64,000 bases of DNA from Streptomyces pactum. Its GTDB lineage: Bacteria; Actinomycetota; Actinomycetes; Streptomycetales; Streptomycetaceae. The notes beneath the pieces are model-generated. The model saw only the letters and a list, made by a program, of their open reading frames with translations, did no database searches and was not told where the DNA came from. The stretch covers positions 5,721,501 through 5,785,500 of the forward strand of contig NZ_CP019724.1 of NCBI RefSeq assembly GCF_002005225.1, written 5' to 3'. Positions 18,767-27,640 of the stretch are shown here, piece after piece; positions within the stretch are counted from its first letter, which is position 1, and each line of letters opens with the position of its first letter. The position numbers and the translations under genes were made by a program.

Positions 18767-19198
18767 GGCGGTCCGCCGGCGGGGGCGGCCGAGTCGGAGG
18801 AGACGGAGGCGAAAGAGAGCGGGGCGCGGCGGACCCGGGCGGAGGGGACCGAGCCGGGGAGGGCCGGAGCGGAGGGGACCGCGCCGGGGCAGACGGGGCC
18901 GGGGCAGACCGGGTCGCCGGAGACCGCGGCGGGGAGGACGACGGCGGGGAAGACTGCGGCGGGGCAGGGATAGGGGCACTGCGGTCGCTCCAGGCTTGCT
19001 CGTCGCGCATCGGACATCCGGGTTAACGCCGGCCGACCACCGGACGACACGCGCGTGTTGACCACCCCCTTGACGGGGTGGGTGCCGCGCCCCCTGTCCG
19101 CAGCCTGGACCGCGGCGCGGGACACCACCCCGTTCGCGTAGATTGCCTGGCGAGCGCCCGGATCGGCGCGCGTCGACGGGAGAGGGCGGACGGCAACG
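18767..19198. other. Divergent spacer before proB
   Basis: 432 bp between the minus-strand TagF-like gene and plus-strand proB. The segment 18780-18975 is made of loose GGGGC/GGAGAC quasi-repeats. Open frames on the minus strand (one beginning MSDARRASLER near 19018) are Pro/Ser/Arg low complexity, and I do not support them as genes. Promoters for both flanking genes must lie here; none was identified with confidence. Confidence 0.5.
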
Positions 19199-20326
19199 GT
19201 GGCTGGGGCAAGGCAGGCGGTGGGCGAGGCCCGCAGGATCGTCGTCAAGGTCGGCTCCTCCTCGCTGACCACCGCGTCGGGCGGTCTGGACGCAGACCGG
19301 GTCGACGCGCTCGTCGACGTCCTGGCCAAGGTGCGCGGTGGCGGGGAACGGGAGATCGTCCTCGTATCCTCCGGCGCCATCGCCGCCGGACTGGCCCCGC
19401 TGGGTCTGCGCCGCCGCCCCAGGGACCTGGCCCGTCAGCAGGCCGCCGCCAGCGTCGGCCAGGGCCTGCTGGTCGCCCGCTACACCGCCTCCTTCGCCCG
19501 CTACGGCGTCCGCGTCGGCCAGGTGTTGCTGACCAGCGACGACATGAGCCGCCGCGCCCACCACCGCAACGCCTCCCGCACCCTCGACAAGCTGCTCGCG
19601 ATGGGCGCGTTCCCCATCGTCAACGAGAACGACACCGTCGCCACCGACGAGATCCGCTTCGGCGACAACGACCGGCTCGCCGCACTCGTCGCCCACCTGG
19701 TCCGCGCCGATCTGCTGGTGCTGCTGTCCGACGTGGACGGCGTGTACGACGGCGACCCGAGCAGGCCGGGCACCTCGCGGCTGGCAGAGGTGCGGGAGCC
19801 GGCCGACCTCGCGGGCGTGGACATCGGCAGCGCGGGCAGGGCGGGCGTCGGCACCGGCGGCATGGCCACCAAGGTCGAGGCGGCCCGGATCGCCGCCGCC
19901 GCCGGTATCCCCGTGGTGCTGACCAGCGCGGTCCACGCGGCCGACGCCCTGGCCGGCAAGGACACCGGCACCTACTTCCACACCACCGGCAAGCGCTCCG
20001 CCGACCGGCTGCTGTGGCTCCAGCACGCGTCCACCCCGCAGGGGGCGCTCGTCCTCGACGACGGGGCGGTGCGCGCGGTCGTCGAGGGCCGCAAGTCGCT
20101 GCTGCCGGCCGGGATCGCCGGTGTCGAGGGGGAGTTCGCCGCGGGCGAGCCCGTGGAGCTGCGGGACGGCTCGGGGCGCGCGGTGGCCCGGGGACTCGTG
20201 AGCTTCGACGCCAAGGAGCTCCCCCGGCTGCTCGGCCGCTCCACCCGGGAACTGGCGCGCGAACTCGGACCGGCGTACGAACGCGAGGTCGTACACAGGG
20301 ACGATCTGGTGATCCTGCACCCGTAA
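19199..20326 (+). CDS. proB: Glutamate 5-kinase
   Basis: 375-residue gamma-glutamyl kinase, the first committed step of proline synthesis. The amino-acid kinase domain has KVGSSSL, VSSGAIAAG, the glutamate/proline-site segment FPIVNENDTVATDE and GTGGMATK. A C-terminal PUA domain occupies about residues 280-360. GTG 19199 has a purine-rich RBS (GGGAGAGGG) about 12 nt upstream. proA follows after one small gene and a repeat-filled spacer, so the two proline genes are in the same direction but not tightly coupled. Confidence 0.97.
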   Translation: MAGARQAVGEARRIVVKVGSSSLTTASGGLDADRVDALVDVLAKVRGGGEREIVLVSSGAIAAGLAPLGLRRRPRDLARQQAAASVGQGLLVARYTASFARYGVRVGQVLLTSDDMSRRAHHRNASRTLDKLLAMGAFPIVNENDTVATDEIRFGDNDRLAALVAHLVRADLLVLLSDVDGVYDGDPSRPGTSRLAEVREPADLAGVDIGSAGRAGVGTGGMATKVEAARIAAAAGIPVVLTSAVHAADALAGKDTGTYFHTTGKRSADRLLWLQHASTPQGALVLDDGAVRAVVEGRKSLLPAGIAGVEGEFAAGEPVELRDGSGRAVARGLVSFDAKELPRLLGRSTRELARELGPAYEREVVHRDDLVILHP

Positions 20327-20461
20327 TGCGTCGAAACGTCCCCGAATCGGTGGTGGACGTTCCGCAAAACCGCCCCGCGATCTTGTGTGGCCTGCTCAAC
20401 TTTCCTCAAGGACAAGCCCGGCCGACCACCGGGCCGAGCCGTGTGCGTGAAGGAGGCCGTC

Positions 20462-20968
20462 GTGAGCGGAGTGCGCCCTGGAACGGCGGCGTCCCGCGGT
20501 GGTAATGGCTCCCGCGGTGTCACCGGCTCCCGCGGTACCCGGAACGGATCCCGCCCGGCGGGCGAGGAGCGCGCCCTGACCAGCGTCGCGGCCGGCGACC
20601 GGTTCCGGGGCGGTGAGCCCGAGCACACCCCGCGCCTGTGGCACGTCACCCTCAGCGTTTCCGGCACCCGGGCCCCGCTCGGCGAGGTCCGGCGCGCCCT
20701 GGAGCAGCTCGCCCACGACCACCCCTTCCTGCTGACCAGCCGCTACGCCGACGACCACGCGGAGATCCGGTACTGGGAGGAGGCCCGCGACCTGCACGAC
20801 GCCGCCGCCGTCGCCCTGCGCCTGTGGGGTGAGCACCGGCAGACCGCGGGACTGCCGCCCTGGGAGATCGTCGGCCTGGAGGTCATCGACCGGGCGACCT
20901 ACCACCAGCGCATCGCCGCGGGGTACGGACCGGCCCCGGCGACACCGGTCGGGGTGCACCCCTTTTAG
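20462..20968 (+). CDS. Conserved hypothetical protein between proB and proA
   Basis: 168 residues; no family recognised with confidence. A Gly/Ser/Arg-rich disordered N-terminus (about 45 residues) precedes a compact region starting RLWHVTLSVSGTRAPLGEVR, with DHPFLLTSRYADDHAEIRYWEEARD and a Trp/His-rich end. It looks like a small alpha/beta domain. GTG 20462 has a perfect AGGAGG 5 nt upstream. By position it matches the small gene that I recall between proB and proA in other Streptomyces. No membrane segment or signal peptide is seen. Confidence 0.75.
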   Translation: MSGVRPGTAASRGGNGSRGVTGSRGTRNGSRPAGEERALTSVAAGDRFRGGEPEHTPRLWHVTLSVSGTRAPLGEVRRALEQLAHDHPFLLTSRYADDHAEIRYWEEARDLHDAAAVALRLWGEHRQTAGLPPWEIVGLEVIDRATYHQRIAAGYGPAPATPVGVHPF

Positions 20969-21544
20969 CCGCCCCTTCCGGGCCACCGGTCTTCGGGGCC
21001 GGTCTCTTGGGGGTCGTCCGTCTGCGGGGCCGGTCTCTTGGGGGTCGTCCGTCTGCGGGGTCGGTCTCTTGGGGGTCGTCCGTTTGCGGGGTCGGTCTCT
21101 TGGGGGTCGTCCGTTTGCGGGGTCGGTCTCTTGGGGGTCGTCCGTCTGCGGGGTAGGTCTCTTGGGGGCCGCCGGTCTGCGGGGTCGGTCTCTTGGGGGT
21201 CGTCCGTTTGCGGGGTCGGTCTCTTGGGGGTCGTCCGTCTGCGGGGTCGGTCTCTTGGGGGTCGTCCGTCTGCGGGGTCGGTCTCTTGGGGGTCGTCCGT
21301 CTGCGGGGCCGGCCTCTTCCGGGCCACCCGTCTGCGGGGCACGCCTCTTCGGGGCCGTCCGTCCGCGGCCAGTCCCTGCCGGGTCGTCCGTCTGCGGCCA
21401 GTCCCTGTCGGACCCCCGTTTTCGTCTCGCCCCCTCCGGCCGGCCCGTTCCAGCCCGGCCCATCCCTTTTGGCCGCGTCCGGCGCATGTCTCGGGGTTTG
21501 GGACGACCGGTGAACGGCCTCGCCCGGCCTACTACGCTTCCCCC
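20969..21544. other. 576-bp spacer before proA, mostly minisatellite
   Basis: No gene. About two thirds is a 31-bp tandem repeat with degenerate copies to about 21420. Open frames through it are artefacts: 31 is not a multiple of 3, so all three frames of one strand read the same repeating peptides. The last 100 bp should hold the proA promoter; TACTAC at 21530-21535 lies about 9 bp before the ATG. Confidence 0.75.
20994..21303. repeat. 31-bp tandem repeat, 10 conserved copies
   Basis: Unit CGGGGTCGGTCTCTTGGGGG followed by TCGTCCGTCTG, with ten head-to-tail copies in exactly 310 bp. Variation is mainly C/T at two positions (GGCC/GGTC, TCTG/TTTG); the sixth copy is divergent. At least four decayed copies follow to about 21420. 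No spacers separate the units, so this is not a CRISPR array. Confidence 0.95.
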
Positions 21545-22831
21545 ATGACCACGCTCTCGCCGTACGACTCGATGTCCCCGGTCACCCGGGCCGCCTACCG
21601 GGCCAAGTCCGCCGCGGCCGACCTCGCGCCGCTGCCGCGGGCCGCGAAGGACGACGCGCTGCTCGCCGTCGCGGACGCGCTGGAGGTCCGTACCAGCGAG
21701 ATCGTCGAGGCCAACGCCCAGGACGTGGCCAAGGCCCGCGCCGCCGGGACCAGCGAGGCCATCATCGACCGGCTGACGCTGACCCCGGAGCGGGTCCGCG
21801 CCATCGCCTCCGACGTGCGCGACGTCGTCGCGCTGCCCGACCCGGTCGGCGAGGTCGTGCGCGGCTCCACCCTCCCCAACGGCATCGACCTGCGCCAGGT
21901 CCGCGTACCGCTCGGCGTGGTCGGCATCATCTACGAGGGCCGGCCCAACGTCACCGTCGACGCCGCCGCCCTGTGTCTGAAGTCCGGCAACGCCGTCCTG
22001 CTGCGCGGCTCCTCCTCCGCCTACCAGTCCAACACCGCTCTCGTCCGGGTCGTCCGCGACGCGGTGGGCGGGGCCGGGCTGCCCGCGGACGCCGTGCAGG
22101 TTGTGCCCGGCGAGAGCCGCGAGAGCGTGCGCGAGCTGATGCGGGCCCGCGGCCTGGTCGACGTGCTCATCCCGCGCGGCGGCGCCTCGCTGATCAACAC
22201 GGTCGTCCAGGAGTCCACCGTCCCCGTCATCGAGACCGGCACCGGCAACTGCCACGTCTACGTCGACGCGCAGGCCGACCTCGACATGGCCGTCGACATC
22301 CTGATCAACTCCAAGGCGCAGCGCGTGAGCGTCTGCAACGCCGCCGAGACCCTCCTCGTCCACCAGGACATCGCCGCCGACTTCCTGCCCCGCGCACTGG
22401 ACGCCCTCGCCGAGGCCGGGGTCACCGTGCACGCCGACGAGCGTGTGATGGCGTACGCCGAGGACTCCAAGGTGACGGCCGTCGAGGCCACGCCGGAGGA
22501 CTGGGAGACGGAGTACCTGTCCTACGACATCGCCGCGGCGGTCGTCGACTCCCTCGACCGGGCCGTCGAGCACATCCGGCTGTGGACCTCCGGCCACACC
22601 GAGGCCATCGTGACGACCTCACAGCAGGCCGCCAGGCGCTTCACCCAACTGGTCGACTCCACGACGGTCGCGGTGAACACCTCCACCCGGTTCACCGACG
22701 GCGGCCAGTTCGGCTTCGGCGCCGAGATCGGCATCTCCACGCAGAAGCTGCACGCCCGCGGCCCGATGGGGCTGCCGGAGCTGACCAGCACCAAGTACAT
22801 CGTCACCGGTGACGGGCACGTGCGGCGCTGA
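21545..22831 (+). CDS. proA: Gamma-glutamyl phosphate reductase
   Basis: 428-residue NADPH-dependent reductase that makes glutamate-5-semialdehyde in proline synthesis, acting on the unstable product of ProB. It has the aldehyde-dehydrogenase fold with [42 protein letters not shown] and the catalytic Cys segment [17 protein letters not shown] 21545 has no RBS; a -10-like TACTAC lies just upstream, so the transcript may be nearly or fully leaderless. The stop codon is part of a 19-bp tandem repeat that continues downstream. Confidence 0.96.
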   Translation: MTTLSPYDSMSPVTRAAYRAKSAAADLAPLPRAAKDDALLAVADALEVRTSEIVEANAQDVAKARAAGTSEAIIDRLTLTPERVRAIASDVRDVVALPDPVGEVVRGSTLPNGIDLRQVRVPLGVVGIIYEGRPNVTVDAAALCLKSGNAVLLRGSSSAYQSNTALVRVVRDAVGGAGLPADAVQVVPGESRESVRELMRARGLVDVLIPRGGASLINTVVQESTVPVIETGTGNCHVYVDAQADLDMAVDILINSKAQRVSVCNAAETLLVHQDIAADFLPRALDALAEAGVTVHADERVMAYAEDSKVTAVEATPEDWETEYLSYDIAAAVVDSLDRAVEHIRLWTSGHTEAIVTTSQQAARRFTQLVDSTTVAVNTSTRFTDGGQFGFGAEIGISTQKLHARGPMGLPELTSTKYIVTGDGHVRR

Positions 22832-22886
22832 CGGGCACGTGCGGCGCTGACGGGCAGCGTACGGCGCTGGCAGGCACGTGCGGCGG
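22810..22886. repeat. 19-bp tandem repeat spanning the proA stop codon
   Basis: Unit TGACGGGCACGTGCGGCGC at 22810-22828 and 22829-22847 (identical), then two diverged copies to 22886. The first copy encodes the last residues of ProA; the TGA of the second copy is the stop codon. Confidence 0.85.
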
Positions 22887-23059
22887 TGACGGGCGGCGGG
22901 TCGCGCTACGGGCGGTCCGCGCCCGTAGGCGCACGCCGGGGGCATATGTGAGCGGCACGCGCTCCCGGTCGCGACCACGAACCGATCGGGGCATCTCACC
23001 CACCGGATGAATTTCCCCGCCGTCTGCCCAAAACGACCCACCAGGTCTACTCTGGACCT

Positions 23060-23629
23060 GTGCCGGAGGACGTGGGGGGTAGGCCGTTCCCTGACGGCTG
23101 GGAGCCCGACGACGACCACGACCACGGGGTGTCGGACGAAGAGTTCGCCTCCGTGGTCTTCGACGAGGCCTTCGTACGGGCGGCCGCGGTGCACGAACCG
23201 ACCGCCGTCGAACGCCTCCTGGCCGCCGCCGAGGCCAGAGCCGAGGCCACCGAGGCGGAAGCGGCCCGCCGCGGCCGCATCAGACGCGAGCGGTACGACG
23301 ACGGGTACGGCGATTTCGGCCATGATCCCGACCTCGACGACCCGGACGACGACCGCGACCCCCTCGACCGCCCGTACGGCGCTCCGGCGGCGTACGGCAA
23401 ACAGGTCCGCTGGCACCGGCCGGTCGCCTGGATGCTCGCCCTGGTGATGGGCATCGGCATGGTCGCGCTGGCCTTCGTGGCCGTCTACCGGGGCGCGTCC
23501 TCCGGCGGCGGCACGCGGCCGGTGCCGCCCCCCTCCTCGACCGGCCCGGAGCAGGGCGGGAGGGCGACCCCGTCCGCCTCAGCCGACTACTCCCAGCCCG
23601 CCGTGTCGGTCATTCCGCGCACCCCCTGA
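23060..23629 (+). CDS. Single-pass membrane protein with SVVFDEAFVRAA motif
   Basis: 189 residues, function unknown. An acidic N-terminus carries DEEFASVVFDEAFVRAAAVH (about residues 22-42), followed by a charged helical stretch, an acidic region (DPDLDDPDDDRDPLDRP), one membrane segment (VAWMLALVMGIGMVALAFVA) and a Pro/Ser-rich external tail. The N-terminal motif recurs in the next gene, so the two are partial paralogues. GTG 23060 is preceded by TACTCT at 23050, implying a leaderless mRNA. It lies downstream of proA and is probably transcribed on its own. Confidence 0.75.
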   Translation: MPEDVGGRPFPDGWEPDDDHDHGVSDEEFASVVFDEAFVRAAAVHEPTAVERLLAAAEARAEATEAEAARRGRIRRERYDDGYGDFGHDPDLDDPDDDRDPLDRPYGAPAAYGKQVRWHRPVAWMLALVMGIGMVALAFVAVYRGASSGGGTRPVPPPSSTGPEQGGRATPSASADYSQPAVSVIPRTP

Positions 23630-23715
23630 CCTGCCGTCCGGCGCGCTGGGAACCTGGCCCAACTTGACCTGCGCCGTCGCGTTTACGCGACCTTTCGCAG
23701 ACCTACCCTGAAGGT

Positions 23716-24786
23716 ATGGCAGGGCTTGGCGATCCGCCCGGTGGGACGCCCGACGGTGCCCCCGGAGGCGGAGAGGACGAGTACCGATCCGTCGTCTTCG
23801 ACGAGTCGTTCGTCCGCGCTGCCCGCCTCCAGGAGTTCTCCGCCCAGGAGCGCATCGCCGACCACACGCCCGCCGTACGCCGCCGTACGGCACTGCGCCG
23901 GGCCGGACTGTCCCGGCAGGCACTCGTCCTCGTCATGCTGATCGCCGTCGCCTTCGGCACCGCCATCTACATGGGCGTACGGCACCCTTACCAGAGCCCC
24001 GACGCGCAGCGGGCCGCGGAGCCGGTGCGGATGACCGTCGTCCCGCTCGCCCCCGAGGGCAGGGTGCCCGGCGCCGACGACGCCGCGTACCTGTACGAAC
24101 GCAGCCCCGCCGCGCACTTCCGCTCCGCCGCCGAGGGCGTCCCGCTGCCGGTCCACCGCCGCACGGCGCACTTCTCGGACGAGCAGGTGCTGACCGCGCT
24201 GACCACCGCCAAGAACTACATCGACCGCTCGGCGTTCGACCGGGACGTGCTCGGCGGCGGGGAGGCCCGCTCGGTGCGGGTGCTGCTGGACCCGGACCAG
24301 CTCGACCAGTTCGACGAGAGCTTCGACAGGCCCACCGCGGACGGCCGGCACGCGCCCACCGGATGGCTGGTCCGCTTCGACCCGGCCCGTGCCGAGCTGG
24401 CCGACGCCGAGATACGGGTGAGCGGCAGCCTGCGGGCGGTGGAGGGCGACGCGTCCACGCTGGAGGTCTCGGCCGACCACACCATGGTGTACCCGCTGCG
24501 GCCGGCCGGCGACGAGGGGGCCGAGGCGTCGCTGTTCACCGTCCGGCGGGAGCTGCACTTCCGCTTCGACCGGGACGACCTGCGGCTGCACCAGACACAG
24601 CTCGTCGCCGCCTACGTCCAGGCCGGGCCGCTCTCCTGCGCCGACGACTCGGCGAGCCACCTCCGCCCGCTGCTCGCGGGCCAGACGGCCCGGGACGGCG
24701 CCCCCGCCGGCACCGACCCCTACAGCACGGACAACGCCACGGCCCTGTGCGGCACCCTCGCGGCCGACGCCCAGCCGAAGGTGTGA
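23716..24786 (+). CDS. Membrane-anchored extracytoplasmic protein, paralogous N-terminus
   Basis: 356 residues, function unknown. The N-terminal segment DEYRSVVFDESFVRAARLQE matches the motif of the preceding gene. One membrane segment (ALVLVMLIAVAFGTAIYMGV, about residues 70-90) is followed by a ~260-residue domain presumed to lie outside the membrane, with two Cys near the C-terminus (LSCADD, TALCGTL) that could form a disulfide. ATG 23716 follows TACCCT (23704-23709) by 6 nt, so it is probably leaderless. The shared motif on the cytoplasmic side suggests both proteins bind the same partner. Confidence 0.75.
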   Translation: MAGLGDPPGGTPDGAPGGGEDEYRSVVFDESFVRAARLQEFSAQERIADHTPAVRRRTALRRAGLSRQALVLVMLIAVAFGTAIYMGVRHPYQSPDAQRAAEPVRMTVVPLAPEGRVPGADDAAYLYERSPAAHFRSAAEGVPLPVHRRTAHFSDEQVLTALTTAKNYIDRSAFDRDVLGGGEARSVRVLLDPDQLDQFDESFDRPTADGRHAPTGWLVRFDPARAELADAEIRVSGSLRAVEGDASTLEVSADHTMVYPLRPAGDEGAEASLFTVRRELHFRFDRDDLRLHQTQLVAAYVQAGPLSCADDSASHLRPLLAGQTARDGAPAGTDPYSTDNATALCGTLAADAQPKV

Positions 24787-24953
24787 CGGGCGAGGGCGAG
24801 GGCGAGGCGCGGGGCCGCCCGTCCGTCCGGAGGCGGGGTGTAGGCGGGCCGCCCCGCCGGACGCGGGTGGCGCGTACCGGCGCGGTGGGGCGAGCGGACC
24901 CGTACCTGCGCGAGTGCCGATGACGCCGGCCGCGCCCCGGTACGGCCGGTGAC

Positions 24954-25017
24954 GCAGGCCGCACGCCGCCGTGCAGCCGCCTGCCGCAGGCCGCACGCCG
25001 TCGTGCAGCCGCCTGCC
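24954..25017. repeat. 32-bp direct repeat, two copies
   Basis: Unit starting GCAGGCCGCACGCCG at 24954 and again at 24986, with one C/T difference. It lies in the 237-bp convergent spacer (24787-25023) between the extracytoplasmic protein gene and the M48 protease gene. Confidence 0.8.
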
Positions 25018-25023
25018 GGAGGC

Positions 25024-26235
25024 TCAGGCGCCGTCGCGCGGCGGGCGGTCGTCCGGAGCGTCCGGGCCGCCCGTACCCTCCGGCCCGCCGGCTCCGCCCG
25101 GTCCGTCGGACCCGCCGCCCGGCTGCCCCTCGGCCCCGTTCGTTCCCTCGGTTCCGTCCGCGTCCTTGGGCGGCCTCGGCTGGGAGGTCGTGAAGCCGCC
25201 GAAGCCCCGCCGCATCCGGTCGCCGAGGTCACCGGCGCCGCCCGCGATGTCGTTCACCAGCTTCATCAGCGGGTCCTTGGAGCCGCGCACGTGGGTGGCG
25301 TAGCTGGACGCCGACTCGCGGAAGGAGTCCCGGACCGAGGTGTCCTTGTCCTCGTCGCGCCGCGGGTAGTGGCCGTCCATGATCCGCTGGTAGTCCCGGG
25401 ACGCGGCCCACTTCTTCAGCTCGGCGGCCCGCACCGTGGTGAAGGGGTGTGAGCGGGGCAGCACGTTGAGGATCTTCAGCACGGAGTCGCGCAGGTCGCC
25501 TCCGGCCTCGTACTCGTCGGCCTGCTCCAGGAACGCGTCCACGTTCATCTCGTGCAGGTGGTTGCCGCCCGCGATCTTCATCAGACCGCGCATCGAGGCC
25601 TGGAGGTCCTGGCCCACCAGCAGACCCGCCCGGTCCGCGGACAGCTCCGACTTGCGGAACCACTCGCGCAGCGCGGTCACGATCGCCATGATCGCCAGGT
25701 TGCCCAGCGGGATCCAGGCGACCCGGACCGCGAGGGACGTCAGGAAGAGCAGGATGGTCCGGTAGACCGAGTGTCCGGACAGCGCGTGTCCGACCTCGTG
25801 CCCGACGACCGCCCGCATCTCCTCCTCGTCCAGCAGCTCGACCAGGCCCGTGGTGACGACGATGATCGGCTCGTCCAGGCCGATGCACATCGCGTTCGGA
25901 GTCGGGTCCTGGTTGACGTACATCGGCGGGACCTTCTCGAGGTCCAGGATGTAGCAGGCGTCGCGCAGCATGACGTTCAGATGGGCGAACTGCCGGTCCG
26001 AGACCCGTACCGAGTCGGACAGGAACAGCAGCCTCAGGCTCCGCTCGGGCAGCAGGCCGCTCAGTGCCTTGAAGACCGTGTCGAAACCGGTCAGTTTGCG
26101 CAGCGCCACCAGGGCGGACCGGTCGGCCGGGTGCTCGTACGCACGCGAGGAGATTCCGGGGAAGCGCCTGCGCTGCCTGCTCGGCACGTTCTCGTGCCCG
26201 TTGTGCTGGTGGCCGTCGGACATGTCTTCCCCCAT
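25024..26235 (-). CDS. M48 family zinc metalloprotease
   Basis: 403-residue peptidase with the HEVGHALSGH zinc motif near residue 145 and the downstream third-ligand region SELSADRAGLL. Hydrophobic stretches after the motif (TILLFLTSLAVRVAWIPL, NLAIMAIVTAL) probably anchor it in the membrane as in HtpX/Oma1-type enzymes, but the usual N-terminal transmembrane pair of HtpX is absent. The C-terminal ~50 residues are Gly/Pro/Asp-rich and disordered. Start ATG 26235 or ATG 26223 (MSDGHQH, with GGGGGAAG just upstream) cannot be separated by sequence alone. It stands alone on the minus strand. A role in membrane-protein quality control is inferred from the family. Confidence 0.88.
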   Translation of the reverse strand: MGEDMSDGHQHNGHENVPSRQRRRFPGISSRAYEHPADRSALVALRKLTGFDTVFKALSGLLPERSLRLLFLSDSVRVSDRQFAHLNVMLRDACYILDLEKVPPMYVNQDPTPNAMCIGLDEPIIVVTTGLVELLDEEEMRAVVGHEVGHALSGHSVYRTILLFLTSLAVRVAWIPLGNLAIMAIVTALREWFRKSELSADRAGLLVGQDLQASMRGLMKIAGGNHLHEMNVDAFLEQADEYEAGGDLRDSVLKILNVLPRSHPFTTVRAAELKKWAASRDYQRIMDGHYPRRDEDKDTSVRDSFRESASSYATHVRGSKDPLMKLVNDIAGGAGDLGDRMRRGFGGFTTSQPRPPKDADGTEGTNGAEGQPGGGSDGPGGAGGPEGTGGPDAPDDRPPRDGA

Positions 26236-26382
26236 GTGCGTGTGTGTGGCCTGTGCGTCTGTGTGGCCCGTGCGTGTGTCCGGCCCTTTGTGAACCCTTG
26301 TGCGGCCCTTTGCGCCCCCGAAGCCGAGCCCAGCCTAGGCGGAGATACCGTGGACGGGCAGTGCAACGAAGGAGTCCACGTC

Positions 26383-26544
26383 ATGACGCACACCCCCCAC
26401 ACCGACTGGCTCGCCGCCGCGGCGACGGCGGCCGAGCAGCAAGGGGCGGGGAATCTGCTCCGGGTCGTGCTGATCGTGATGGTGCTGGGCTGTGTGCTGA
26501 CCGCGTGGTTCCTGCTGCGGGGGTACAAGCGGAAGGACGACTGA
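26383..26544 (+). CDS. Small single-pass membrane protein
   Basis: 53 residues: MTHTPHTDWLAAAATAAEQQ at the start, one transmembrane helix (LLRVVLIVMVLGCVLTAWFLL) and a basic C-terminal tail RGYKRKDD. ATG 26383 has AAGGAG 8 nt upstream. The frame is open further upstream, but nothing there resembles coding sequence. Function unknown. It is followed by another small membrane protein and nadD, all in the same direction. Confidence 0.7.
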   Translation: MTHTPHTDWLAAAATAAEQQGAGNLLRVVLIVMVLGCVLTAWFLLRGYKRKDD

Positions 26545-26675
26545 GGAGATCCGAAGGTTCCCCGGACCCCCTCGGCCCGTCCCCAACGGCGGAGTCGGCG
26601 TGATCGCCCGTGAGGCGCCCGCATACGATGAGCCGACGTCTTTATTCCGCCCACACCGGATAGGTCCTGCCGAAG

Positions 26676-26843
26676 ATGAGCTTCCACAGCACCGCTGCCC
26701 AGTTCGTGACCCTCGCTTCCGAGGGTGGCGAGGAGCACGGCGGCAACCACGAGAGTCTCAGCCCCTACGTCACCGGCATCGGCGCGTTCGTCATCCTGAT
26801 GCTCCTGCTGTGGATCACCACCCGGTTCAACCGCGACCGCTGA
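26676..26843 (+). CDS. Small single-pass membrane protein
   Basis: 55 residues ([20 protein letters not shown], then [20 protein letters not shown] and the basic end TRFNRDR). It has an acidic/His-rich outer segment, one membrane helix and a short basic tail. The codon usage is typical for this genome and the helix is clear, so I regard it as real despite its size. The RBS is weak (CGAAG). It lies 58 bp before nadD. Function unknown. Confidence 0.7.
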   Translation: MSFHSTAAQFVTLASEGGEEHGGNHESLSPYVTGIGAFVILMLLLWITTRFNRDR

Positions 26844-26901
26844 GCGCGGGGGCCGTGGGCCCGGCAGGAGCCCTCGGACCGGGCCGGTAGGGTCTGCACG
26901 C

Positions 26902-27624
26902 ATGGGAGAGCAGGACATGCCTACCGGTCCGGCGCACGAAACGGCGCACGACACGGCGCACGCGCCGGCGCGTGGCACGCAGAACCGCGCGGTGCCCGCC
27001 CGCGCCGCCCGCCGGGGCAACGGCCCGTCGCCGTCGGGCAAGCGCCGCCTCGGCGTCATGGGCGGCACCTTCGACCCGATCCACCACGGGCACCTCGTGG
27101 CGGCCAGTGAGGTCGCCGCGCAGTTCCACCTCGACGAGGTGGTGTTCGTGCCCACCGGGCAGCCGTGGCAGAAGAGCCACCGCACGGTCTCCGCGGCCGA
27201 GGACCGTTATCTGATGACGGTCGTGGCGACCGTCGAGAACCCGCAGTTCTCGGTGAGCCGTATCGACATCGACCGCGGCGGTCCCACCTACACCGTGGAC
27301 ACCCTGCGCGACCTGCGCGAGCTCAACCCGGACGCCGACCTGTTCTTCATCACCGGCGCCGACGCCCTCGCCCAGATCCTCACCTGGCGCGACAGCGAGG
27401 AGCTGTTCTCCCTGGCGCACTTCATCGGCGTCACCCGGCCCGGCCACACGCTGACGGACGCCGGGCTCCCCAAGGGCGGCGTCTCGCTCGTCGAGGTCCC
27501 CGCCCTCGCCATCTCCTCCACGGACTGCCGTGCGAGAGTCGCCAAGGGCGACCCCGTCTGGTATCTGGTGCCGGACGGGGTCGTGCGCTACATCGACAAA
27601 CGCGAGCTGTACCGCGGCGACTGA
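26902..27624 (+). CDS. nadD: Nicotinate-nucleotide adenylyltransferase
   Basis: 240 residues. It converts nicotinate mononucleotide to deamido-NAD in NAD synthesis. The nucleotidyltransferase motif [12 protein letters not shown] begins at about residue 53; [10 protein letters not shown] near the C-terminus is the second ATP-binding signature. The first ~48 residues are a disordered His/Ala/Arg-rich extension not needed by the family. ATG 26902 is preceded by TAGGGT at 26888-26893, consistent with a leaderless transcript beginning at this codon. The LCP gene begins 17 bp after its stop, so nadD, the LCP gene and rsfS may be one unit. Confidence 0.95.
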   Translation: MGEQDMPTGPAHETAHDTAHAPARGTQNRAVPARAARRGNGPSPSGKRRLGVMGGTFDPIHHGHLVAASEVAAQFHLDEVVFVPTGQPWQKSHRTVSAAEDRYLMTVVATVENPQFSVSRIDIDRGGPTYTVDTLRDLRELNPDADLFFITGADALAQILTWRDSEELFSLAHFIGVTRPGHTLTDAGLPKGGVSLVEVPALAISSTDCRARVAKGDPVWYLVPDGVVRYIDKRELYRGD

Positions 27625-27640
27625 GCCGAGAGGGGCACCG

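Noticed and set aside
18763..19380. Minus-strand ORF upstream of the TagF-like gene (MSDARRASLER...)
   Set aside because: Pro/Ser/Val low complexity from GC quasi-repeats and overlap with proB; no motif or codon signal.
16724..20320. One 1198-residue minus-strand protein covering the TagF-like gene and the proB region
   Set aside because: Only 16724-18766 has protein-like composition; the rest is antisense to proB and Arg/Pro-rich.
20994..21420. CRISPR array
   Set aside because: Units of 31 bp abut head to tail with no unique spacers, and no cas genes are present; it is a minisatellite.
21038..21544. N-terminal extension of ProA through the 31-bp repeats
   Set aside because: The frame is open only because of the repeat; ProA homology starts at ATG 21545 and a -10 box lies just upstream of it.
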